Shown: one piece after another, positions 1 to 18,340 of the stretch | Numbering within the stretch: the first letter of the stretch is position 1 | How the letters are laid out: each line of letters opens with the position of its first letter | Assembly (NCBI GenBank): GCA_030562195.1 | Contig: CM060200.1 | Location: forward strand, 33,581,023 to 33,645,022 | Direction: 5' to 3' | DNA: 64,000 nt | Source of the DNA: Nipponacmea schrenckii | Taxonomy: Eukaryota > Mollusca > Gastropoda > Lottiidae | Made by a program: the position numbers and the translations under genes | Notes under the pieces: generated by a model | Told to the model about the DNA's origin: nothing | The model's input: only the letters and a program-made list of their open reading frames with translations | Database searches by the model: none

Positions 1-2565
1 AAGAAATATACAATACATCATATTTTTACATAAATGAATGGTTTATTCACTATTTAACTTTACAATATATTGTATAAAGAGGTCACGTGAAGCGTATTTA
101 CCCACTACGACACTAGTAAAGTAGTAGGCCTACTGTTCTAGTTTTTCTGAAATAATCCTTAACAAACAAATCACCGGTACCCAAATATAAATGATCCTTC
201 TGAATTTTCTGAAAGGGATAGTATGCATTGGCCCAGCTCGGGACTGACAGAACCATCCAAACCACGAAATAAACACAGTTAAATTTCACAGGTTGGGTCG
301 TATCAAAGGCAATATTACAATTGCTGTAAAATATAACTTGTATTCGTGCCTTTAACCCATGGACAAATTATTAACAGTCATGGATTATTTCAGTGGATGA
401 GCCAAGTTTTTCGGGCAAGGCTAGACCAAAAAAATAATTCGAACAGCCGGATGTGTCCTATCAAATTTCTCCCTTACCTAATTAGATTTACAACATTTTC
501 TTTCTTCTTAATAAATGTAACTTTTTATTTCACATTTCACCATCCCACAAAACAAGGTCAGCAAATGTTAGCTTGGTTCCTGATCCTATAATATATGATA
601 CTATCACCATTTGCTATGTAAAAGAATAAAAAAATGTGAGACTTATAGTGCAATAGAAATGTGATTTGGAATACTTTCATTTCCCGGGAAGGATACATTG
701 TATAGCAGTTGAACGACGATATGGGACGTATAAAGAATTAAGTCCCTGAGCAGATCTAATAACATGCAGCATTATCGTAAAATTGGTTATACTAAGAACC
801 GAGACCAAGTACTCGGTGATTATACACAATTCTGTAATGATTTAACTGGTCGCGTAGGTTCTTAATGATAAAATTGTATCATCATAAATATTTAATATCA
901 CTCCTACTTTTATCCACTTAGGCACCAATGGTATAGAAGCAGACCTTTGATATTGGAATCGTAGCTTTAGAAAAGAAATGAGTCAATTCGATATTTCTAG
1001 TTCATGGTTTCTTTTAATTGAAATCATAGCCCGATTGCATTCAGAATGCCGGACAACAATAAATGTTCAAACAATAGGGAAGAAGAGAAGAAATGTAGGT
1101 CTACAATAACGTACATGTTCCTCTTGCAGCATAAATTAGATGTTGCCAGATAGCAATTCTATAAATAGTCAAGACATCAGATAATGTGGGGGAAGGGGTA
1201 GGCTAATTTATCACAATTCAACAAATGTATCATGCAAGTTGCTTCCGTCAATAGGCCTATTTCACTGGGCGCCGTCGTCTTTATAATCTTTAATTACGCA
1301 TAAGCATCGATGTATATATTGTCCAAAAAATTAGCAGCCCGCACACGCATACGGGAACGCATCTGTTTACCAGATACGCATCAATTTACCAGATATATAT
1401 GACGTAAGAACAACCCGATAGTTTCGAATGCCCGCACAATGGCCACGAGATGTCAGGAATATCAAACACGATAGATATTTTCCTAAGATAGATCACGCCT
1501 TGGGGTTGACCTCATTGTTTAGTACAAATTGGTCACGTCAGATGAGACAGGTTTTATTTTTAAACAACTCAGCCTCGAGACAACACAACTGAGTTAATAT
1601 TGGCAAATAACAAACTTGGAGACGAAAAATTATATTCCGAATAAATCTTAATCAAGACGAAGATAAAACTTAGGCCTAGTGGTCTTTATATAGATCGCCT
1701 GAAGGCAAGCATTAGGCATTTTTAAATTAGTCATTTAATTAATACACGACAGCACCTTTTCCACAAAGACATGTTATGCCTATTAAGACTTGTATCGTTA
1801 ATTATTCTTTTAACATTATCGATCTTGTGTCTTTTAGGTGTCGTTTAACGTGCACATAGATTTCTAGAAATGCTATTCGTGATCTTAATAGCCTATTGTT
1901 GATTCCTTCTGAAAGCTGGTGGTCTTAGCGTCTGTCATCAATACGTTCCAGGAAAGAAATAGAAAAACGAAACTTGCAAAATATATCGGTGTTATTGTGA
2001 CTGTCTACTCTTGAGAGTACCTGAGAATCACCCTTTAATCAAATTAATATATTCAACTTAATAATAACGTAATAGTCTAATGAATATAGGCTACGTGTAT
2101 CGTCTTACAGATTCTTTTTCCTCTTCAGAGTTGGTCCATCTGGTGAATATACTTGTAGTGATGTTTGTATTTATGTTTTAAATATTTCAGTTAGGAAAGC
2201 TTTTGTTATCTCGCTAATAATGGTCGTAGCAGGAATTGACTTGACCATGGTCGGGTGTCGTTATTGATTCTTGACCATGAGTCACAATTATCTTATAATC
2301 AAAATAAGAAAGGAGCGTGCTTGACCAATTATTGATCTTAAAACAACGTATTACAAAAGTGGTCAATAAGGGTTCAAGTATGACTCATCGCTACGGCCAG
2401 GAAATATGACCAAATATGGTGTGTGTGGGAGGATCACTTTTGGGGACAGGGAGATATACAGGCTGACGAATTAGGAATCAAAGTCATTCGGCCTTTGGTT
2501 TTTGTATTTTGTCTTCGGTCGTTGTTATTAGTTTTGTCTTGGTATGAACCTGTTTATTTTTACTA
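1..2565. other. AT-rich intergenic DNA, no gene seen
   Basis: No ORF with recognisable protein character and no tRNA-like box pair was found on either strand. The 81-residue open frame at 346-591 is low in protein-like character. Small runs resembling 'aggcctat', common across the whole window, occur here too. Confidence 0.5.
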
Positions 2566-2664
2566 CTTTAATACAGTGGTTCTAATCAAAAGTTACTTCT
2601 GATGTATCGAGTACAGTATAATACAAATAACAAGTCACATTTGATTAGAACAACTGTATTAAAG
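2566..2664. repeat. 99-bp hairpin (small MITE-like inverted repeat)
   Basis: About 26 bp starting CTTTAATACAGTGGTTCTAA at 2566 return in inverted orientation (TTAGAACAACTGTATTAAAG) ending at 2664, leaving a loop of about 48 bp. This could be a very short MITE or a fold-back remnant. A miRNA-type hairpin is less likely because the loop is long. Confidence 0.55.
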
Positions 2665-3640
2665 TCTCATCTTTAAATGTTATGTCCATTCTAAGACGTT
2701 GTATTACTTGGAATTAGGTACTAGTATTAGCAGGGCGGAGAGCTCTCTTTAATTCAAATTGCAGTGGTTATTTACTTAACTTTGTTGTTTAACATTGCGC
2801 AAAACAAAACCAGACATTATTATATTTGCTTATCAGGGCGAGGTCTATTTCAAGGAGGCTACATGTGTTTTTTAACTCTCTGTTGTCAATGTTTTTTGAG
2901 TTTGGATTATTGTAAGGTGAGCAGACAGACCAGTTTAAGCAGCCTGCATACTTAGGGAGGCAATGCAGGGGAGGAGAAAATAAGATTCCAGGAGGGGGGG
3001 GGGGCAGAGAAATTTATTTTTAAATGTAAATATATGTAGTTAAACTTAAAGTGATTTACTTGAATATAATTTATTAGTTCCACCTGCTCTCATAACTTGA
3101 ATGTTGTCAATAAACTTTTATTTCTATCTTATCAATTTGAAACCTCCAATCTTTTATAGGCAACATCGACATTTAAGCCAATCCTATTATTTGAAATTGA
3201 AGTAGAATTGACTATAGGCTTTAAGAGATTTTAGAATACCATAAATTAGGCTACCATGACCTACATCCATTATCGGATTATAAAATACAAATTACAATAC
3301 AGTAAGAAATTCACTTTATAACTAGTTAATTAATGAGCTTCCTTGGATTGCATAAATCAATTTGAAGTAGTTGGTATGACTAAATTTATAACAAATCAGC
3401 TTACACAGCGACATGCCTTTATCGTGTCAAACTGACCTATTTACTATTTGCGTTAGATATGAAACCACTTGATATACGGTGTTTTCCCAGGTCTTTATTG
3501 TAAATGAACATTATTATGTAAATCAGAGGGGATTCCCTACTTTAACGCCTGCTGATTGGTTGGCTATAAATGGACTTTAATTTCCTCTCCTGTTATGCCC
3601 ATACATGGACATGTAATGGGAAATGGTCGTGATTTTCCTA
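2665..3640. other. intergenic DNA upstream of actin 1
   Basis: No gene was recognised. It contains an 11-base G run at 2994-3004. Close to the actin-1 promoter, at about 3550-3570, there is an inverted CCAAT motif (GATTGG) next to GGCTATAAATGG. Confidence 0.4.
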
Positions 3641-3671
3641 GAAATCATCTGAATGGGGCGAGGTTGAGTAT

Positions 3672-3681
3672 CCATATAAGG
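3672..3681 (+). promoter_or_regulatory. CArG box CCATATAAGG upstream of actin 1
   Basis: A perfect CC(A/T)6GG serum-response-factor site lies 162 bp upstream of the actin-1 ATG. SRF/CArG control is well established for animal actin genes. No separate TATA box lies between this site and the ATG, so the embedded TATAAG may also serve as the TATA element. Confidence 0.65.
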
Positions 3682-3812
3682 CAAGACTGTTAGTCACCTA
3701 GTAACGGTATAGGCCTACTAACAGTAAGCAATACAAACCTCGTGGTTGATCAGTAGAGTGTTTTTTATTCGAGGCTGCAAAAGGTCACCTCAGCAATCTA
3801 GTCTTACTTTGA

Positions 3813-6869
<3,057 letters not shown>

Positions 6870-7024
6870 TTTTTGGTGAAGTATTGAATGAAACCTTAAT
6901 TAATCTTGTTCCAAAAATGTTTTTAAATTTCACTTTCAGAACCGCCAAAACTCATACTGTACATACTGTATTGTTTTGTATTGTTTTCTTTATCTGTAAT
7001 GATAACCGTTTTTGTTTTGAGTTT

Positions 7025-7030
7025 AATAAA
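7025..7030 (+). terminator. polyadenylation signal AATAAA of actin 1
   Basis: A canonical AATAAA lies 156 bp downstream of the actin-1 stop codon, in AT-rich 3' UTR sequence. Confidence 0.6.
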
Positions 7031-7471
7031 GTTATGATTGAAAACTAGTTTTCAGAACAGTAAAACATGAATGGTTCGGATATTTAATTGCCGTCCCGTC
7101 GGGCCGTCTTGTAAACACGATAGATGCTACAGTTTTGCCTAAAATGAAATTTTGTATTGTCCTCGAGTTTGTAAAAGCAAGTCAAAATGTGTAAAGTATA
7201 GTCTTCATCCAGTTTTTTGAGAAAATGAGATCTTTGTTAAGTTTGACGATCTGTTGATGAATTGGTTTTGATTTATTGCCCTGGAATTAGTATAAAGGAG
7301 TCATTATTTATTTGAACGCCATAGAGACTACTGATTTTAATGAAATTTATAACTAAAAATATTTAGACCATAATATAATATATTGAAAATGTATAAGGGG
7401 AGTGGGCGTATCTTGATGGCCAAACACTTGTTTTATATAATGTACATGTATTTCAATATGTTATATCCCCT

Positions 7472-7664
7472 TCGTTTGGCTGGGCTAATAAACCGAGACC
7501 CGTGTGCTACAGGCTGTGCACGTTAAAGATCCCACGAAAGTTGGAAATTGCAAAAAGAGTAGGCCAATGCCTACTTTTCCTCACTGAACACTGCATGGCG
7601 TAGACTTTCTCCATTAGTCACCAAGGTGCAAAAGAGTAAAACTCAATTCATTTCATTTCATTTC
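7472..7664 (+). repeat. 5'-truncated tRNA-SINE
   Basis: It matches the body and 3' tail of the full SINE: 'cgagacccgtgtgctacaggctgtgcacgttaaagatccc', 'cactgcatggcgtagac', then an (ATTTC)n-type tail 'ttcatttcatttcattt'. The tRNA head is missing. Confidence 0.75.
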
Positions 7665-8183
7665 TGGCTTAAAACGAAGGTCGTTACAGTTTCATTTGGA
7701 TGCAACTTTGTATGCTTTCGTTATTATAGATTAAATGGATATACAGGTTCCAGAGTTTGAGCTAGATTTTCTTAAAACTAACAGTTAGACAACTTTATCC
7801 CTTAAGAAACAACAGTTTTTATGGATATAGACTTCTATTTATTATTGAACACAACGTTTCATTACACATACAGGTAACGTTATCAAGTGATTATTAACCA
7901 AACAATTCAGACCATATATATATCATGTAACAACTTAACAACTCAAAAGATACAAAATAATCAAACAATATACCGGTTAATTATATAACAACTCAAAATT
8001 TACTATAAACTACATTTAATGTAAACAGGTTAAACAGGTAATCTTATAAAAACCAACTCCCAGTTAATTAGGCTAATCTTACAACTATATTAAGTTAATG
8101 TACACAACATAATCATAGAAGGTTATGATATTAAACAAGAAAATAAATACATTATATTGATGAATAATTACGTGATATTCAAT

Positions 8184-8768
8184 TTATATTTCCCAGCAGT
8201 TACTAAAAAAGTGCCCAATATCCCTATTTAATGCTGGCTTGTGTCTTTTGATTTCTAGTGCCTCTCGTATTGATCTTGACTTCCATTTGGTTAAATTGGT
8301 CGCTAATATAGTTGTTTCATTCCATTTAACTTGATGTGTTGGATTCTTGTTTATGTGTTCTGCAATGGCTGATTTTACATCTTCTCTTTTTCTAGTAGCT
8401 GTCTGGTGTTCTTTGATTCTGACTGATATTGGTCTGGAGGTCTCGCCTATATAACTTTTATTGCAGCTGCAGTCAATTTGGTATACGACGCCCTTTGGGT
8501 CAGGGGTGGGTTTATCTAGTCGTCCGTCTGCATGTAGTAAGTTCTTGAGGGTTTTACCACTACTGAAGGTTACATCGATGCCAGTTTCTCGTGTAATTAA
8601 ACGTTTAATTTGGTAGCTGAGTGGGCCGATGAAGGGAATGTTGATAAATGTTGGAGCATTATTCTTTAAGGATAGGGGTGGTCTGCAGGTATGGGTAAGC
8701 GTCTTTTTAATGGTTCTTTCAACTAACTTAGGCGGATAATCGTTGTAGTTGGTGAGGGTATTCACCAT
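8184..8768 (-). pseudogene. Penelope-like element GIY-YIG endonuclease domain (left arm)
   Basis: The open frame of 194 codons starts at an ATG formed near the central junction, so its first residues are not native. It covers the region after the RT core (TLTNYNDYPPKLVERTIKK), a linker, and a GIY-YIG-type nuclease with VYQIDCSCNKSYIGE and TSRPISVRIKEH. It ends SNCWEI at the element's own stop. The reverse transcriptase core is missing, so it cannot transpose by itself. This arm is intact across its length, unlike the right arm. Confidence 0.82.
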
Positions 8769-8778
8769 AGTAAAATCA

Positions 8779-9447
8779 AAACTGGTATTATTTCGACATT
8801 GACTAGACGAGCCAAATTAATATGTAAAGACGAAGACACCCTAGAATCTGAAATAACACATCTCAAGAATACCCTCACCAACTACAACGATTATCCGCCT
8901 AAGTTAGTTGAAAGAACCATTAAAAAGACGCTTACCCATACCTGCAGACCACCCCTATCCTTAAAGAATAATGCTCCAACATTTATCAACATTCCCTTCA
9001 TCGGCCCACTCAGCTACCAAATTAAACGTTTAATTACACGAGAAACTGGCATCGATGTAACCTTCAGTAGTGGTAAAACCCTCAAGAACTTACTACATGC
9101 AGACGGACGACTAGATAAACCCACCCCTGACCCAAAGGGCGTCGTATACCAAATTGACTGCAGCTGCAATAAAAGTTATATAGGCGAGACCTCCAGACCA
9201 ATATCAGTCAGAATCAAAGAACACCAGACAGCTACTAGAAAAAAGAGAAGATGTAAAATCAGCCATTGCAGAACACATAAACAAGAATCCAACACATCAA
9301 GTTAAATGGAATGAAACAACTATATTAGCGACCAATTTAACCAAATGGAAGTCAAGATCAATACGAGAGGCACTAGAAATCAAAAGACACAAGCCAGCAT
9401 TAAATAGGGATATTGGGCACTTTTTTAGTAACTGCTGGGAAATATAA
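8779..9447 (+). pseudogene. Penelope-like element GIY-YIG domain (right arm), frameshifted
   Basis: This is the inverted partner of the left copy. It begins a little further upstream in the reverse transcriptase C-terminus (IISTLTRRAKLICKDE). The reading frame follows the left copy until the lysine/arginine stretch after EHQTATRK. There the A run near 9240 is one base longer (six against five), shifting the frame and ending it at 9305. The remaining downstream codons are present in another frame, finishing near 9447. Confidence 0.8.
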
Positions 9448-9879
9448 ATTGAATATCACGTAATTATTCATCAATATAATGTATTTATTTTCTTGTTTAA
9501 TATCATAACCTTCTATGATTATGTTGTGTACATTAACTTAATATAGTTGTAAGATTAGCCTAATTAACTGGGAGTTGGTTTTTATAAGATTACCTGTTTA
9601 ACCTGTTTACATTAAATGTAGTTTATAGTAAATTTTGAGTTGTTATATAATTAACCGGTATATTGTTTGATTATTTTGTATCTTTTGAGTTGTTAAGTTG
9701 TTACATGATATATATATGGTCTGAATTGTTTGGTTAATAATCACTTGATAACGTTACCTGTATGTGTAATGAAACGTTGTGTTCAATAATAAATAGAAGT
9801 CTATATCCATAAAAACTGTTGTTTCTTAATGTGCTGTGATACTTCTAAATGTCTTACAAGGATTATAACTTTATCCCTT

Positions 9880-12130
9880 TTAGAGATTTACATGGTCCTT
9901 AAGTAATCAAGACTGTCTGCATATTTTGAAATGATCTGGAATTCAGATTGATGAGACCATGTGGTAGATTTTAGATTTTGGTGTTATTTTATCTTGATTG
10001 AAAACGTTCTAATCCAATTGTGAAGAAATGTTGCATTTGACTTGAGACAAAGTGTATCAAATTTTGCACCTGAAAAGCTATTCTTTTGACCCTCCCACTA
10101 GCACGGTCCCTTAGATTTATATTATGCACCAGACTGGTACCACGAGGACCTTATAACTAATTAAAAAATTTTAACCACATCAAGTCCATTAAAGGGATTT
10201 TTTTTAGATGTTTCTAGATATGTATGTGTATTGGGGACATCTACACACATCTTTCCCAGTTTTGATCGAACGTAACGTCTGTGGTTGCTGTAAATGGGAC
10301 TGGAAGTGTCAGCATAAAGTTGGATTTACATATTATGCTAAGCCAATGTGATAGATAGCTCACTTGATAATGAGTTGGGTCGTCATCTGCTAGGATAGTT
10401 TCGATGGCAAGGCTTTAACAATAGTGGAGCTGTGGTATACGAGGATGGTTCAACCAGCATTTGGTTGGATTGTCGATTACTAGCACAATGAGAGATCTGG
10501 ACATCGTTGAACGGTATTTGTCTGAACCTCAATTTGCCTATCAAGACCTTGTTCATTTTCCATTGAAGATTCGTCACTGGTAGTTACAGTTATGTGGCAC
10601 AAAGTCAGACCACTTTCTGATGTCATCCTTTGACTCAATGTTCTCAAATACATACACATCATTATCTGCTGATCAATTATCTGGTGCAACAGCACCATTC
10701 ATGAATATACATCAAAACCATCCCTAGCACATAACTACTAGTATTCAATTACTGGGAATACACGGCCTGAGATGAATTTAGAATTTGGAAGGGGGTTATA
10801 TAACAATAACTTAAAACTTATTGAGAAATAGAAGGTCGTCACAATCATGGATTGAACATATAAGGGACAGGTTTAACGCAACGGTTATTAGGCCTGCTTC
10901 ATGACATTGGTACCTTCTGAAGGACGAGCAACACTTCTTTGTGCCGACTTGTATTTGTTTTCACTAAACACAGGCAATAATTACATAATGGGTACATATT
11001 ACTAAAACACTTTTGTTGCCATCACGAACCAGGTATGTAACCTGGTGAACAATGCCAAATAGACTGGGGTGGTGTAATTAGTCATTAATATCGGTTTGTT
11101 AATTATTTGATGATAACCATGTGATTTAAATACGGTTATCATAAACTGCTTAATAATTCTATGAGCAAGATTTGTATTTGAAGAATTGTTACCGAAGAAA
11201 TGTTAAGAGACACTTGTGTATCTAATTTAGCTTTAATATTAAAAAAGGTATAATTATACTTATACAAATTTTACTTGACAAATTATTGATTTAGAGAACG
11301 AAATTAGATTGTTATGAACAAATGTTGATTTTGTTAAGTGTCATAAAAGATTATCAAATGAGGGAATATGAATTAATTACACGGTCAAAGGATTAAGACG
11401 TCTTTATATTCATTAGACTGTTTAGTCTTCCATAGTTTTCTTATACCTGTATACAAATCGAGTTATTTTATAAGGTATTGAATGTCAACATGGCTAGTGA
11501 TGAAAACACAAGCTTTTCATCTTAAGTTGAACACTTATGAGAGTCAAAAACTTGCAAAAATGGAATTAATGCTGTGGAACACAACTGGTATGAATTTATA
11601 GAAGTGGGTCAATGGAAAGGACTCTTGACTTTTCAGTTCTGGGCACTTGATAGCACAGTTCTCCTAAGTGCATCACACTAGATGCAATGACATCGCAAAA
11701 GGTGGATCTCAACTGGAAATAGGTTAGGGTGGTGCATTCATTCGGCTGGCTAATGCGAGTAAAACGTTTTTGTCGACATAATCGCAGTTTCCTATTGGAA
11801 TAGATGAGAAATGACATAAATCCAATTTATAATCATCAGCAAGCACATACTTATAAGTAGGTAAAAATAAGTACACATTTTATGTTAGGATAATTTTTTT
11901 TCTTGATTTTTTAATTAAATATCATACAAAAAGTTTCAACAATAACAAATAATTATGACCTTTGTTGTTTTGCATAACTTAAAGCGTTTTTGAATATTTT
12001 TGCGCCACTTCGAGAAAGATCACGAAGGCTAGATCTTCAAGGGAAAAAGAGGTATGTGCTCAAACTCAGTCACTCTCTGAAACAGATCACACTCATTCAA
12101 CAGATCCAGATCTTAATACTCATTATTAGC
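9880..12130. other. intergenic DNA, weak coding hints only
   Basis: Two overlapping minus frames at 10383-10698 look somewhat protein-like but have no recognisable domain, start context or splice context. The rest is AT-rich. A possible ATTAAA polyadenylation signal for actin 2 lies on the minus strand at 11910-11915. Confidence 0.35.
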
Positions 12131-13990
<1,860 letters not shown>

Positions 13991-14113
13991 TTAAGTATGT
14001 TACAACGTTAAAAATGTGATGTGTTGTCTCTGCGAGTGGCTTGAGGTCGAATGACCAACAGAGAAACTAGATCATTATATATTCACCGTATAACATAGGG
14101 TGAATGATTAACA

Positions 14114-14123
14114 CCATATAAGG
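14114..14123 (-). promoter_or_regulatory. CArG box upstream of actin 2
   Basis: CCATATAAGG on the plus strand, read CCTTATATGG on the gene's strand, 133 bp upstream of the actin-2 ATG. A TATATAAT-type TATA box follows at about 14070-14080 on the minus strand. The arrangement is typical of SRF-controlled actin promoters. Confidence 0.65.
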
Positions 14124-14559
14124 AAATCTTACTAGCTTTTTCCTAGAAACCCTAACCGCATGAGTGATTTAAGCCGGCTACTTAATATTCACATATGTCA
14201 ATTTCTATAACATAACTCATTGCTGATTGGTTCACCATGAACGAATGATCATGTGACATGAACATATATGGAGATGGCCCCTCCTTGATTTGGCGTGCCA
14301 TAACGTGGCTAAAGTACAATATAAAAATGACGAAGAAACCCATTTTAAATTTCTAAATGATAAAAACGTTAACAATGGGTTAAAAAAAATATGTCGTATG
14401 CAGGACTCCACTGAACAATTTCACTTCTTTTCTACGACTAATAGGTTAATGTGCGTGGTACATATTTTTATCGCCTTAGTTTGATCGTCGAGCCTTTTTA
14501 GGGTGTAGATATACATTTTGTCATAAACTAAACAAATTGTAGGAAGAAATTGTTGACCT

Positions 14560-14650
14560 GATTATGACTTTAAATATGAAACTATTCAAATATGAAACGA
14601 TTCATATATGAAACTATTCAAATATGAAACTATTCAAATATTAAATTATA
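14560..14650. repeat. short 16-bp tandem repeat (ATATGAAACTATTCAA)
   Basis: Four to five imperfect copies of a roughly 16-bp unit 'atatgaaactattcaa' run from about 14572 to 14642. Confidence 0.7.
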
Positions 14651-17600
14651 TATTTAACAGCTTGTATTACTCGTGAGCAAATATGTCACCCTTTTCATCA
14701 ATTCTTGGCAATGGTTTTTGCAACTCTTCCTAGGTGATTAGTGATTACTGCGTGAATCTGTCCATATATGACTCTTTTGGATAATTTCCATTAACTATTG
14801 GTTATGTCTATACAAGGACAGAGATAACGCGACAATTTTACTATTGCCAAAACAAAAAATATATCTCACCCAACACGGGTATTAAAGAAATAGAAAATTA
14901 CATGCTGACCCCACCCAAGTTAGACTTTATACGAGTTGTAACGCATCGTGTCATAATAAAGTTTGAACAATACCACTAACAACTCTACTCCTATAGTACA
15001 GGTCTTTATTTCGACCTCAGTTTATGACATGTTCTGTGAGACGGTTTAACACACACTAAGAATCTAAATGAAATTTCATTTCAGACCTATACGACTAAAC
15101 TGTTTTATATTATACAGCAATGTCCCATTGGGATGCCCCCCTCCCCTCTTTTGACACACGCAACACCACCATCTCGATCAAAGAAAGGAAACTATGTGTA
15201 TATGTAAAGTACCAAACAATCTTAAACTATTTCAGGTGCTATGAAACATATTAACTTCTGCTTTCTAGCAGGGTGATTTTCGGTGAACTAAACTGTAAAC
15301 GGATTTGATGCTGTACTCTACAATGCCTTTAGAAATAGCACCGTCTGCTATAATTTCCAGCTTAAAAGTTTTATATTGTGTTGTCATATTAATTTCCATA
15401 TCGGAGTCACACGAGGTGTGATAATCTTCCTCTTTCTTATCACGACGTAAACTTCCTGTTTGATTATAACGTCACATCTAAAGTTTTCCGCCTTGATATA
15501 CTAAGTGACTGATTTCAAAACAAGATACATTTATTTCCATCTGAAACTATAATGGCAGTGGATATTGTAACTACCGCCATGGAATCCGTGGTAGTCTGGT
15601 GAAAAAACTATAATGTATAATGTACAATAAGTAGGGTACTATTTGATTTAATTAATTGTATTAGAGGTGGTCTGATGGTTGTATTTTTTAATCGACTTTA
15701 GCAGTATATGGCACAATTCGCATATCAAACTACTATATTAGAATAATATTACGGAGATTGCAATATACATTTGGTAGATACAGAGTTTTAACAATACTCG
15801 CTATTGATATGGTTGATTGACATCAATCAGATAAACAATTTCCTCTTAGGCCATGTCCCCCATCATTCACTTGATCCAGCTCTCAAGATCTAACAGTCAT
15901 TTCATTTATAGAAATTACATAAACTGACGTCATGATACATAGTGTTAGTATAATGATGTCATTGAGTTATAGAAAAATGCCTGTGACCACGGGATACAAG
16001 GTTATGGCTACACATTGTTAAGAAATGTATTTCAATAGATCATCATTATTCTTATTTCTCATAAATTTGGGGGCATAAAAAACACAGGAAATCATATGCT
16101 TAGGCTTACAACTAAAAACATTTTTTTTTCTTTGTGGTTCATGTCTTATTTGTACTGAAAAGTTTAACAAAGTAGTTACCCATTACAGACGATCACGATA
16201 AAATTAGAATTGCGACTCTGCAATAACTTTAGTTTAAGTGATATTTCCTGTTTTTTTGGATGAATCCTTTGCAATTACGTCACAGGAAAACTCCAAAGGT
16301 TACTTTTGATGTTAAGATCCGTGTTTCGTCCTTGATAACAGTAGCCTATTAGAAAAAAAACTGTTGTGTTTATGAAACCTACATGTAAAACCTTCTAGCT
16401 TTGATTTCAAGAAATGACAAAGCTGAGTGGAATTGCCGCCCAACATTCAAAAGAATTGGTTACAGCATTTAATCATTCATTCCTTTATTCCTTCAAGGAA
16501 GAATCATTACTACGCCATATACTAGACTAATTAATACCAACTGATTAACAAATCCGTTATATAAATACTAATTACTGATGGCATATTACCAATGATGTAG
16601 GGCAAACTGTGGTGTTATTTGCAGAAATACCTATCAAGACCTGCATCTAACACTTACACACTTAAATTTAGATAGAATCTGTGCAGCCTTCAGCGAACTT
16701 ATACATGTATGTCTATAATAGGCTTTGAAAGGAAGCTATATTAGTCGACAGTCACCCGGTTCGAAACTAATACGTCTTGGCACCTTGCCCCACAATTTTA
16801 GTTCCTCATTGACAATAATGATATTTTACTATCCAAAATATTTCCTATAAGACTCACATTGGCCTATTACCATATATGGTCAATTGTATCATGTATGTGT
16901 ATGAATAAAATGTGGAGGTTTGAATATTATCTATACAATTAACAAGCTAAACATTGATAAATGATAGTAGGCCTCTACTTGACCGATATAGGTCTAATAC
17001 TCGCAATATTTTAATACGTTTCACATTTCAAATCATTCTATCTGTGATAGCGTTCTGTGATGTAACGCGAAATACTCTACGAAAAAGTTACAAAGCAATC
17101 AATATGACTTGAGGCACCTAGTGCGTTATTCATATTCATAAGATAAAGGCAAATAAATAGAAACCTCTTTATTTTATAACACAAACAAAGAATTTACAAC
17201 AAAGAAAATCAGAGACGATTTAATTTACTGTGACTTTCAAACCTTTACATGGTAATCTGCACCAATAGAACATCATTTCTGTAATAAAGTTGTAATATTT
17301 CAATAGCTAGAGAAGATAATATGTAGGGCAATTATTTTCTTGTTTTCTACTGAAATATGTTTCCAACCCATACAAGTAATACATGTATAATTGGTCAGAA
17401 GTCTTGAAAAAAATTATGATGATTCAGCCTTTATTAAGGACAATTTATATCTCATGTCAATAGGTACAATATTTGTGGTGTGGCTTAAAAATACGACAAT
17501 TATTGGTATCACGTGACAGGTCAGAGGCTACAGGGTAAAATGTGATATGACAGGCCGGGTCCAGAGGCAAAGTTACCTTTGTCAGTTGGGTGATATAATT

Positions 17601-17860
17601 GTTACAGCGTAATGCCAGAGGTAAAATTTGGCAACTAATATATAATGGTTTACTTATCAATATCCTCGGGCGAAAAGTCACTCATCATGAGAAGATATAC
17701 GGGTTGGGTTCATAGACTTTTGAAAAAATAAATATATAAAATAACAATATTAGTAATGTCGACTATTAAAATCACACAAAACATGTTTAATCTTAATCAG
17801 TTATTTAGTTTGTAGTTTTTTGGAAAGCCAAGACCCATCAGGCCAGTGGCTACAGAGCTA
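14651..17860. other. intergenic DNA, nothing recognised
   Basis: About 3.2 kb without recognisable coding exons, RNA genes or clear repeats on either strand. Confidence 0.4.
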
Positions 17861-18318
17861 TGGAGACTCTGGGATATATCGAAATAATGAATGCATTTCC
17901 AAATTTTAGTTATTTTTGAACGAATTATATGAAGACTATTTTCAGATCAAGACTCAAATCAACCCCCGAAAATTGTGAACCTGCACCATATCAATGCTAA
18001 ACATCACACCTTAGTAAGCAACTACTTTTGAGCATCCCTTGACCGCGTGCTTAATATAATTTTGACTGTCTGTCATCGTGAATGACACGCGCCTAATCCG
18101 AATACATACCTGTAAGCTGATTTACGAAAGTAGGATGAGTATTTACAGTTATTCGAATGGAATGTAAATCAACACCCACTCCATTTGACGTCACATTGTC
18201 GAAATAACTGTCAAATAGAAAAATAAGCAGGTTTAAAGTGCCCCTTCAGCAACAATAACAGATACAATGAGGAGACTACTTTGGCACATATTTATTATTA
18301 TTTATTTACCTATGCACT

Positions 18319-18340
18319 TAATAATAATAATAATAATAAC
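18319..18340 (+). repeat. (AAT)n microsatellite
   Basis: About seven AAT units, followed directly by 'cccattttgtatagcgctgg'; this looks like a repeat-associated sequence, but its family could not be settled here. Confidence 0.7.

Larger units (their letters stand above)
7804..9866. mobile_element. Penelope-like element, two head-to-head truncated copies
   Basis: A palindrome with arms 7802-8763 and 8867-9829. Each arm carries the C-terminal part of a Penelope-like polyprotein (end of reverse transcriptase, then GIY-YIG endonuclease) followed by the same 3' UTR-like sequence. The arms read outward, so the 5' truncations meet in the centre; the right copy extends about 90 bp further 5', encoding TLTRRAKLICKDEDTLESEI. 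The 13-bp direct repeat AACTTTATCCCTT flanks the unit at 7791-7803 and 9867-9879, consistent with one insertion of the whole dimer. Head-to-head arrangements are known for Penelope-like elements. About 37 bp at the right end have no counterpart on the left. Confidence 0.82.
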
